From an uncultured Collinsella sp. (GTDB lineage: Bacteria > Actinomycetota > Coriobacteriia > Coriobacteriales > Coriobacteriaceae), in contig USDE01000105.1 of the NCBI GenBank assembly GCA_900553345.1, positions 1 to 5,620 of the forward strand: DNA of 5,620 nucleotides. The letters run 5' to 3'. The notes beneath the pieces were generated by a model that had not been told where the DNA came from, did no database searches, and saw only the letters and a list, made by a program, of their open reading frames with translations. Position numbers and translations under genes: made by a program. Shown piece after piece: positions 1 to 5,080 of the stretch (position 1 is the stretch's first letter; every line of letters begins with the position of its first letter).

Positions 1-798
1 GTCCTTTGCGCAGTACATGTGCTCGGTCGCCCAGATCTTAAAGGAATCGTCGGTGACGTTTGCACTCTTGGGCTCCACGCCCTCGACCTTGATGGCGTTG
101 AACTTGGAGTCATCGAAGTGCGAGAAATCGAGGTAGGAGATGGCGTTGTCAGTGCTGCCCATCTGAGTCTGGACGTCGCCGGACTTGTCGAGCTCGGCGT
201 CGCCCTTAAAGTCGACGGTCTCGTCGCCAAAGACGGCGGCCTCGAAGGTGGCGCGGGTGCCGGAGCCGGCCTTGCGGTTGAGAACGACGATCTTGGCGTC
301 GTCGCCGCCGACCTCCTTCCAGTTGGTGATCTGGCCAGAGAAGATGCCCTTGAGCTGCTCGAGGGACAGGTCGTCGACCGTCACGTTCTTGGAGACGACA
401 GGGCCCATGCCCACGACGGCGACCTCATGGTCGACGAGGTTCTTGACCTGGTCGGCCTCGAGCTTGGTCTCGGCGAAGACGTCGGAGTTACCGATGGTAA
501 CGGTGCCGGCGGCGACGGCGGTCAGGCCCTTGCCCGAACCGTTGCCCGAACCGGAGACGGAGACGTCCGGGTTGGCGTCCATGAACTTCTCGGCAGCAGC
601 CTCGACGAGGGCCTGGAACGAGGAGGCGCCGTCGTAGGTCACCTCGCCGGAGACGGACTCGGCAGCAGCGGCGCTACCCTTGTCGGCGGCGTCGGACGCG
701 CCGGAGCCGCCGCAACCAACGAGACCGAGACCGACGATGCTGGCAAGACCACCAGCGAGGCCGAGGAACTGACGACGAGAATAAGCCTGATCGAGCAT
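1..798 (-). CDS. pstS: PstS, phosphate ABC transporter substrate-binding lipoprotein (3' end outside window)
   Basis: This is the extracytoplasmic phosphate-binding component of the high-affinity Pst transporter. The 266 visible residues start with a Tat-like signal (S-R-R-Q-F-L, residues 7-12), a hydrophobic stretch, and a lipobox L-V-G-C at 26-29, so the mature protein should be lipid-anchored at Cys29. A Gly/Ser/Ala/Asp-rich linker (about 30-50) follows. The mature domain shows GSGNGSG (83-89), GIFSGQITNW (151-160) and R175 with GSGTR (178-182), the phosphate-contacting loops of the family. The last visible residues, around IWATEHMY, are typical of the C-terminal part, so probably only a few tens of residues are missing. 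ATG at 798 is chosen because AAAGGA lies 5 bases upstream; an in-frame ATG at 816 has no good ribosome-binding site. The downstream genes lie off the left edge; pstC, pstA and pstB would be expected there, which is inference. Confidence 0.95.
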   Translation of the reverse strand, partial: MLDQAYSRRQFLGLAGGLASIVGLGLVGCGGSGASDAADKGSAAAAESVSGEVTYDGASSFQALVEAAAEKFMDANPDVSVSGSGNGSGKGLTAVAAGTVTIGNSDVFAETKLEADQVKNLVDHEVAVVGMGPVVSKNVTVDDLSLEQLKGIFSGQITNWKEVGGDDAKIVVLNRKAGSGTRATFEAAVFGDETVDFKGDAELDKSGDVQTQMGSTDNAISYLDFSHFDDSKFNAIKVEGVEPKSANVTDDSFKIWATEHMYCAKD

Positions 799-803
799 GA
801 TCT

Positions 804-809
804 TCCTTT
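804..809 (-). promoter_or_regulatory. Ribosome-binding site of pstS
   Basis: AAAGGA on the minus strand, 5 bases before the ATG at 798. It selects this ATG over the in-frame ATG six codons upstream (816), which has no purine-rich tract at the right distance. Confidence 0.7.
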
Positions 810-823
810 CGTACATGCGACTC

Positions 824-840
824 GCGGGCACCCTGCCCGC
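824..840 (-). other. GC-rich hairpin in pstS leader
   Basis: On the transcript strand GCGGGCA and TGCCCGC (7 bp) flank a GGG loop. The near edge is 26 bases before the pstS ATG, just upstream of the ribosome-binding site. There is no T-run after it on the minus strand, so it does not look like a terminator. It could stabilise the mRNA 5' end or affect ribosome access. A stem with the same GCGGGC core lies at the same distance before the dipeptidase gene. Confidence 0.5.
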
Positions 841-1001
841 TTTGCTGTTTGGAAAGATACGGCCCCAACCGGGCAGCGCCCGCGTCAACTGCGGTTTCTT
901 ACGGGCATCTGATAGACCCTTACCGCAAACGCGGCTCGGCTTTACAAACGAATAACAATCCCGCCGCCAAACATGACCCGCCTTTTACACCAATAAAAAC
1001 G

Positions 1002-1071
1002 AAGTTGCGGTGAAATAGTTCCTGTTTGGCCGTCAAATGGCCCCCTTCTAGGAACTATTCCACCGCAACTT
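1002..1071 (-). repeat. Long palindromic repeat element, copy 1; likely terminator of the dipeptidase transcript
   Basis: Arms 1002-1023 and 1050-1071 pair over 22 bp with a single A-C mismatch (1013/1060). The 26-base loop holds a possible inner stem, GGCC 1028-1031 with GGCC 1039-1042. On the minus strand the hairpin begins 21 bases after the dipeptidase stop codon and is followed by CGTTTTTATT (1001-992), which fits an intrinsic terminator. The right arm (1055-1074, ctattccaccgcaacttaga) is identical over 20 bases to 4328-4347, so this is one copy of a repeat and not only a one-off terminator. What is seen is the pairing, the T-run and the second copy; the terminator role is inferred. Confidence 0.75.
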
Positions 1072-1092
1072 AGATTGGGAAACCGCGTAATC

Positions 1093-2529
1093 TTAAAGTT
1101 CGAGCTCGTTGAGGCGCAGGATTGCCACGATGTAAATCTTGAGTGCTTGCTTGAGCTGCTCCTCGTTGGCGCACTCGTTGGGGCCGTGCATCTGGCCGCC
1201 CCATGCGGGCAGCTCCAGGCCGGTCTCCTCGGGGCCAAACGATACGGCGCGGGCAAAGTTGCGCGCGTACGTGCCGCCGCCCATGGCAAAGGGCTCGGCA
1301 TGCTTGCCCGTAAACTCGTTATAGGTATCGATAAGCGCCTTCACGGCCGGATCGTCGGCAGAGACCGAGAACGGCACCTTGGCACGACCCACGCGATACG
1401 TCACACCAAAGCGGCCCACGAGCGGCTCAAGCTGCTCGCAGATGGTATCGGCGCTGGTGCTATCGGGGAAGCGCACGTCGATGACCTGCTCGATATGGCC
1501 ATCCGCCACACGGATGACGCCGGGGTTGCACGTGAGCGGGCCAAACGCCGCGCTCGTCGCATCGATACCCAGGCCGCGACCATAGGCGTCCGCATGCACA
1601 AAGGCCAGAAACTTGACAAACTCATGCTCGGCAGGCGTCAGCAGGCGCTCATCGCGCGCACCAAACGCGTCCTCGGCCTCACGCAGATACGCCACGATGA
1701 GGCCGACGGCATTGATCGTTCCCTCGGGCATCGAGGCATGACCGCCAATGCCGTGGGCGAAAATCTGCGCATGCCCGTTATCGAGTGCGGTGATCTCCAG
1801 GCGGTCGGCATTCTCAGCGGGTGCCGGCAGCTCATCGGCGGCAATCGCAAGCTCGCAGATAGACTGCGACGGAATGGCGTTGCTCGCCTCGGCACCGCTC
1901 CAGGACACAATGCGCCCGCCGTCGATCTTGGAGCTCACAAACGTCGCCCCAAACTGGCCCTTCTCGGCATTGCAGACCGGGAACTCGGCATCGGGCGTAA
2001 ACAGAAAGTCTGGGTTGGGGTAGTTCTCCAGATAATGATGAACGTCGGACATGCCAACTTCCTCATCGCAGCCCAGCAGCGCGCGGAAGGTATAGCGTGG
2101 CACAATGCCGTGTTTGAGCAGATAAGCGCCAGCGTAGAGCGACAACACCGCCGGGCCCTTGTCGTCGATCACGCCACGGCCGAGCAGCCAGCCCTCGCGA
2201 CGCTCCATCGCAAACGGGTCGGTGTTCCAGCCGGGACCGGCGGGCACCACGTCCACATGGCAAATGGTCGCAAGCTGCTTATCACCGCGGCCCGGGATAT
2301 CGGCGATGCCCACAAAGCCCTCGTCATCGCTCGTCTGGTAGCCGAGCTTTTGCGCAATGCCGAGCGCGCAATCGAGCGCATCACGGACCGGACGGCCAAA
2401 CGGCGCACCGGGCTCTGCATCGGCAGCAATAGCCACAGACGGATAGCTCACCAGCTGCTCGATATCGGCGACGACATCTTCCCAAACCTCGTCGACATAC
2501 TCGGCAACGCTCTGCTCCACCTGATTCAT
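1093..2529 (-). CDS. M20-family dipeptidase, PepV/Sapep type
   Basis: This is a predicted cytoplasmic metal-dependent dipeptidase of 478 residues, close to the usual PepV/Sapep length (about 470). The family releases amino acids from dipeptides with two Zn or Mn ions. The M20 ligands are in order: H91 and D93 (C-H-V-D-V-V-P), D123 in GRGVIDDKGP, catalytic E156 and ligand E157 in GCDEEVG, D180 in FTPDAEFPV, and H448 in GGQMHGPNE. The lid domain lies between, with a GIGGHASMP-like segment. No signal peptide or membrane segment is seen. ATG at 2529 is chosen because a full AAGGAGG lies 6 bases upstream; the frame is open 15 codons further upstream but has no comparable site. It follows the HAD phosphatase gene by 54 bases on the same strand, so co-transcription is likely. 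The exact dipeptide specificity cannot be read from the sequence. Confidence 0.93.
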   Translation of the reverse strand: MNQVEQSVAEYVDEVWEDVVADIEQLVSYPSVAIAADAEPGAPFGRPVRDALDCALGIAQKLGYQTSDDEGFVGIADIPGRGDKQLATICHVDVVPAGPGWNTDPFAMERREGWLLGRGVIDDKGPAVLSLYAGAYLLKHGIVPRYTFRALLGCDEEVGMSDVHHYLENYPNPDFLFTPDAEFPVCNAEKGQFGATFVSSKIDGGRIVSWSGAEASNAIPSQSICELAIAADELPAPAENADRLEITALDNGHAQIFAHGIGGHASMPEGTINAVGLIVAYLREAEDAFGARDERLLTPAEHEFVKFLAFVHADAYGRGLGIDATSAAFGPLTCNPGVIRVADGHIEQVIDVRFPDSTSADTICEQLEPLVGRFGVTYRVGRAKVPFSVSADDPAVKALIDTYNEFTGKHAEPFAMGGGTYARNFARAVSFGPEETGLELPAWGGQMHGPNECANEEQLKQALKIYIVAILRLNELEL

Positions 2530-2583
2530 GGACGACCTCCTTACCAATGAGCAGCGGGCACGCCCGCCCCTCACATTACGTCA
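2530..2583 (-). promoter_or_regulatory. Phosphatase-dipeptidase spacer with strong ribosome-binding site and short hairpin
   Basis: AAGGAGG (2542-2536, minus strand) is a near-perfect ribosome-binding site for the dipeptidase and decides its start. Upstream, GCGGGC and GCCCGC (2554-2567) can form a 5-bp stem with a four-base loop. No T-run follows and no promoter hexamers are obvious, so I read this as an intra-operon spacer. Confidence 0.6.
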
Positions 2584-3246
2584 TTAGATAGCGAAAAGTT
2601 TAGCAAGCTCGGCCACCGAGTGCACCACCGCATCGGCACCCGCGGCCTCGTGCTCCCCCGGCGCCGCCGCGCCCGAATAGATGCCAATGCACGGCACGCC
2701 CATCGCATGCGCGCCCTCCACATCGTTGAAGCGATCGCCGATCATCACGGCATCGTCGGCCGTCGCGCCGAGCGCCGCCAGGGCATCGCGGACCGAATCG
2801 GCCTTGGTCTCGCGTCCCTGCGGCGGATTCATGCCAGCCACGGCTTCGAACTGAGAAAGACCCAGCTCATGCACCATATCGATGCACTTCGCTTCCATGC
2901 GCGACGTCGCGACGGCCATACGCTTGCCCTGGGCGGCAAGGCCGTCGAGTAACCCGGGAATCCCATCGAACACGGGATACTCCTCCGGCCCCAGCTCATC
3001 AAAAAAGGCACGGTACTCGTCGGCCACCACAAGCGACTCCTCGCGGGAAAAGCCGTAAAAGTCGTGAAAGCTCTTCCACAGGGGCGGCCCGATCATGCGA
3101 CGCAGGTCACCCATCTGCGCCTCCGAAAACCCGCGCGCAGTCAGCGTCTTGCGCGTCGAGGTCATCACCGCCCGGCCCGTATCGGCCACCGTGCCATCGA
3201 AATCAAACAACACGACCGGCCGCCTGCATATCTCCAGTGCCTCCAT
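2584..3246 (-). CDS. HAD-superfamily hydrolase, phosphoglycolate phosphatase/5'-nucleotidase-like
   Basis: This is a predicted soluble phosphatase of 220 residues that uses an aspartyl-phosphate intermediate and Mg. All four HAD motifs are present: motif I with nucleophile D15 and acid D17 in LFDFDGT, motif II T114-S115 in VATSR, motif III K148, and motif IV D171 and D175 in MIGDRFND. Residues of about 22-95 form the alpha-helical cap inserted after motif I (type IA), with an IGPPL segment at 52-56 common in Gph-like members. The length matches that group. The second of two close ATGs (3246) is preferred because AGAGGA lies 6 bases upstream of it; the ATG at 3252 abuts that site, and the frame is open to a GTG at 3279. 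Substrates of this family are promiscuous, so phosphoglycolate or a nucleotide is only a guess. The gene is divergent from the DegV gene and probably leads a two-gene transcript with the dipeptidase. Confidence 0.9.
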   Translation of the reverse strand: MEALEICRRPVVLFDFDGTVADTGRAVMTSTRKTLTARGFSEAQMGDLRRMIGPPLWKSFHDFYGFSREESLVVADEYRAFFDELGPEEYPVFDGIPGLLDGLAAQGKRMAVATSRMEAKCIDMVHELGLSQFEAVAGMNPPQGRETKADSVRDALAALGATADDAVMIGDRFNDVEGAHAMGVPCIGIYSGAAAPGEHEAAGADAVVHSVAELAKLFAI

Positions 3247-3252
3247 CGGCAT

Positions 3253-3402
3253 TCCTCTTCCCCAGCTGACGATTTCCACACCGACACTTCAAACTGTTGA
3301 CTATTCAACAATTGAACCTAGTAATGTGGAACGACTCTACTATACTTGTCGCACTTTGCTCTCAGAAGGCGGCGCGCAAGCGCCCCAGCGAAAGGTGCAA
3401 TT
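3253..3402. promoter_or_regulatory. Divergent promoter region between HAD phosphatase and DegV gene
   Basis: This AT-richer stretch separates two divergent genes and should hold both promoters. TATACT at 3341-3346 (plus) is a good -10 hexamer for the DegV gene, but no good -35 stands 16-18 bases before it. On the minus strand TATAGT (3344-3339) overlaps it. TTGACT at 3297-3302 resembles a -35. Two overlapping inverted repeats, GTTGA-N4-TCAAC (3296-3309) and TTCAA-N3-TTGAA (3304-3316), could be a regulator site. The DegV ribosome-binding site GAAAGG follows near 3390-3395. The exact promoters are uncertain. Confidence 0.45.
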
Positions 3403-4263
3403 ATGTCTTTTGCCATCATAACCGACTCCACGTCTGACATCTCCCCCGCCCGCGCCCAAGAGCTCGGCATTTACGTGATTCCGCTGCATGTGATTATCGA
3501 GGGCGAGGACCTGCTCGACCAGGTGCAGATTACCGCCGAGGAATACGTCGCGCGCATGGCCGGCTCCGAGCAGCTGCCGCACACCTCGCAGCCGAGCGCC
3601 GGCGAGTTCAAGGCACTCTTTGACCGCGTGCTCGCCGACGGCCACGACAGCGCCATCTTTATCTCGCTGTGCAGCGAGTGGTCCGCCTGCTATGCCAACG
3701 CCAGCCTGACGGCCGAAACGCACGAGCTCGACGTTCGCTGCATCGACTCGCGCACCGGTTCGGGCGCCGAGGGTTTGCTGGTGGAGTACGCGCTGGCCAT
3801 GCGCGAGGACGGCCGCAGCCTGGACGAGACCGAGGCGCAGATCCGTGCGACGCTGCCCGACGCCCATCTGCTGCTGATTCCGCGCACACTCGAGAACCTG
3901 GTCAAGAACGGCCGCGCGCCCAAGCTCGCTGGCCAGCTGACGCAGATGCTCAACATTCGTCTGGCCGTTTCGCCGGAGTGGAAATCGGGCGAGATCAAGG
4001 CCATCAAAAAGGGCCGCGGCGCCAAGCGCATCGTCGCCAACACCATGGCCGATTGCCTCGCATTTTTGGCCGAGCACCCGGGCTCTAGCGTGCGCGTGCT
4101 CACAACCGGCGCCACCGAGGAGCACGAGCTCGTCAGCCAAGCGCTCGCGGGCCAAGACTACGTAGACGCCGGCACCGGCCCCATCGGCTGCACCATCGCC
4201 ACCCACGTAGGCGTCGACGCCATCGCCATCAGCTACTGCCCCCGCTACCAGCCCATCCACTAG
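3403..4263 (+). CDS. DegV family (FakB-like) fatty-acid-binding protein
   Basis: DegV/FakB proteins hold a fatty acid in the cytoplasm; in Firmicutes the bound acid is phosphorylated by the kinase FakA to feed phospholipid synthesis. This 286-residue protein has the family's usual length. It starts with the ITDSTSDIS signature (6-13). The residues that hold the fatty acid head group in FakB proteins have counterparts: T61-S62 in HTSQPS, S94, R171 in VKNGR and H268 in THVG. Two details are unusual: the common LSGTY motif reads WSACY (93-97), and the usual GPGA after the last His-Val-Gly reads VDAI. No signal peptide or membrane segment is seen. ATG at 3403 is preferred to the frame opening at 3346 because GAAAGG lies about 8 bases upstream and because the signature begins there. 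It seems to be monocistronic, and no FakA kinase gene is in the window, so the partner is inferred. Confidence 0.93.
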   Translation: MSFAIITDSTSDISPARAQELGIYVIPLHVIIEGEDLLDQVQITAEEYVARMAGSEQLPHTSQPSAGEFKALFDRVLADGHDSAIFISLCSEWSACYANASLTAETHELDVRCIDSRTGSGAEGLLVEYALAMREDGRSLDETEAQIRATLPDAHLLLIPRTLENLVKNGRAPKLAGQLTQMLNIRLAVSPEWKSGEIKAIKKGRGAKRIVANTMADCLAFLAEHPGSSVRVLTTGATEEHELVSQALAGQDYVDAGTGPIGCTIATHVGVDAIAISYCPRYQPIH

Positions 4264-4276
4264 GGGCACCTTTACC

Positions 4277-4344
4277 ACTTGCGGTGGAATAGGGACTGTT
4301 TTTGGCTTATCAGCCGCAAATCAATCCCTATTCCACCGCAACTT
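4277..4344. repeat. Long palindromic repeat element, copy 2, in a convergent intergenic region
   Basis: Arms 4279-4295 and 4325-4341 pair perfectly over 17 bp. The 29-base loop holds an inner stem, GGCT 4304-4307 with AGCC 4312-4315 around TATC. It lies 15 bases after the DegV stop codon and about 15 bases after the toxin stop codon on the other strand, so it may stop transcription from both sides. Unlike copy 1 it has no clear T-run on either side. The right arm is identical over 20 bases to copy 1 (1055-1074), and the loop begins with the same CTGTTT...GGC, giving both copies the same orientation. Confidence 0.75.
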
Positions 4345-4356
4345 AGAAATCGGCAA

Positions 4357-4665
4357 TCAGCCCTGCGGGCCCCGGAACAGTTCCTCATGCGAGCCCATTC
4401 TGACCAGTCGGATCACAGGATTAGTCTTATGCGGCAAGTAGAGAACGATCACATCGACCAAGCCATCGGATAGATGGAAATCGATGTGGCCGTTGTAATT
4501 GCCGCCCGGGTTTGAAAGCTCATGGGCGCCATATTCCGCGGGAAGCGAGCCGCGAGCTGCAAGCTCTGCGACTGCCGCCTTAAACTCGGTTTTTAGCTGC
4601 GGATGGGTGCGCGTCGTCCGTTTGTAATCCGCCTTAAACTGAGCCTCGACTTTAATCTCAAACAT
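4357..4665 (-). CDS. yafQ: YafQ-family toxin (RelE superfamily mRNA interferase)
   Basis: This is the toxin of a type II toxin-antitoxin pair, predicted to cut mRNA at the ribosome when free of its antitoxin. Its 102 residues are slightly longer than the 92 of E. coli YafQ. Counterparts of the E. coli active-site residues are visible: H48 in AHELS, H64 in IDFHLSDG, D71, H93 in GSHEELF and F97. The Trp that follows the Asp in E. coli YafQ is Val72 here, and about three extra residues sit between H48 and H64, so this is a variant subgroup. The ATG lies 2 bases after the antitoxin stop codon, and its GAGGA site overlaps the end of the antitoxin gene, so translation is probably coupled. GC is low: I counted 43% in 4621-4680. 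The family call is firm; activity is inferred. Confidence 0.88.
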   Translation of the reverse strand: MFEIKVEAQFKADYKRTTRTHPQLKTEFKAAVAELAARGSLPAEYGAHELSNPGGNYNGHIDFHLSDGLVDVIVLYLPHKTNPVIRLVRMGSHEELFRGPQG

Positions 4666-4667
4666 CG

Positions 4668-4967
4668 CTAGTCCTCATCGAGGAACGATATAAGCTCATC
4701 AGCGTCGTTGAATGACGGACTATCGTCCGGCAAAATCCCCAACTCATGAGCCTCGGCGATCACCATGGCGCGTCTCGTCGCCTCGTTGGGAACCTCGGAA
4801 CGGCCAACGATCTCAAACGGAATCTTTCGCTGATTTACCAGCTGCCGAACAGCAAGGTTGAGATACGAATTGAGACTCAAACCAACTGAGTCCAAGAACT
4901 CAGTCGCCTGTTCCTTGAGCCCCTCTTCGATGCGAACCGTCGTGGGCTTTACCGTTGCAGTAGACAT
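4668..4967 (-). CDS. dinJ: RelB/DinJ-family antitoxin
   Basis: This 99-residue protein should bind and neutralise the YafQ-like toxin encoded just downstream and repress their shared promoter. The N-terminal part (about 7-45) has the ribbon-helix-helix pattern: a short beta segment TTVRIEEGLK, then helices around a GLSLNSYLNLAVRQLV-like stretch. The family marker IPFEI follows at about 49-54. The C-terminal half is acidic and helix-prone, ending in FNDADELISFLDED, as expected for the toxin-wrapping tail. The start at 4967 has AGGAGG 6 bases upstream. Antitoxin first, toxin second with a 2-base gap is the standard order. GC in sampled 60-base lines is 47-50%, lower than the roughly 63% in a DegV line, which is consistent with acquisition by transfer. 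Confidence 0.9.
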   Translation of the reverse strand: MSTATVKPTTVRIEEGLKEQATEFLDSVGLSLNSYLNLAVRQLVNQRKIPFEIVGRSEVPNEATRRAMVIAEAHELGILPDDSPSFNDADELISFLDED

Positions 4968-4973
4968 ACGCGA

Positions 4974-5003
4974 CCTCCTCGCCTCATCTTTTGCATCAGT
5001 ATA
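4974..5003 (-). promoter_or_regulatory. Antitoxin-toxin promoter -10 and ribosome-binding site
   Basis: On the minus strand TATACT (5003-4998) is a good -10 hexamer, and AGGAGG (4979-4974) stands 6 bases before the antitoxin ATG. Transcription would start about 25 bases before the ATG. No convincing -35 is present at 16-18 bases; that position falls inside the palindrome at 5016-5047. Confidence 0.55.
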
Positions 5004-5015
5004 CCCAATTTAGAT

Positions 5016-5047
5016 GGCAGATTGATGTTAAATAGCATCAATCTGCC
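5016..5047. promoter_or_regulatory. Perfect 12-bp palindrome, probable antitoxin operator or terminator
   Basis: GGCAGATTGATG (5016-5027) and CATCAATCTGCC (5036-5047) are perfect inverted repeats around an 8-base AT-rich spacer. The site covers the -35 position of the toxin-antitoxin promoter, where DinJ/RelB-type ribbon-helix-helix repressors usually bind. It also lies 33 bases after the stop codon of the upstream LOG-like gene, so it could end that transcript, but no T-run follows it on the minus strand. I prefer operator, and both roles are possible. Confidence 0.55.
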
Positions 5048-5080
5048 CTTCTCATTACTACAACGACAGGCACGCTTGCC

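Larger units (their letters stand above)
799..1001 (-). promoter_or_regulatory. pstS upstream region and leader, promoter not resolved
   Basis: This non-coding stretch must hold the pstS promoter unless transcription enters from the dipeptidase gene. I could not find a convincing -35/-10 pair. TTGACG (minus strand, 888-883) has a TATCTT only about 23 bases downstream, which is too far. No clear direct-repeat Pho box is visible either. A leader hairpin sits at 824-840, listed separately. Phosphate control is expected for pst genes in general but is not shown by this sequence. Confidence 0.4.

Noticed and set aside
883..888. TTGACG as the -35 of a pstS promoter
   Set aside because: The nearest -10-like hexamer, TATCTT, is about 23 bases downstream, beyond the normal 16-18 base spacing.
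19..912. A 297-codon open frame on the plus strand opposite pstS
   Set aside because: The opposite strand encodes a clear PstS. The plus-strand translation is a low-complexity G/V/L/D/A-rich product typical of an antisense shadow.
1075..2550. A 491-codon open frame on the plus strand opposite the dipeptidase gene
   Set aside because: It mirrors a real M20 gene with all catalytic residues. Long antisense frames are common opposite GC-rich genes, and its translation resembles no family I know.
2554..2567. Short GC hairpin between the phosphatase and dipeptidase genes as a terminator
   Set aside because: The stem is only 5-6 bp with a tiny loop, and no T-run follows it on the minus strand.
3247..3279. 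Longer N terminus of the HAD phosphatase from GTG 3279 or ATG 3252
   Set aside because: Neither has a ribosome-binding site at a usable distance, while ATG 3246 has AGAGGA 6 bases upstream and gives the usual family length.
3340..4278. A 312-codon open frame on the minus strand opposite the DegV gene
   Set aside because: The plus strand encodes a full-length DegV protein with its own ribosome-binding site. The antisense product is rich in G, A, V and R without recognisable motifs.
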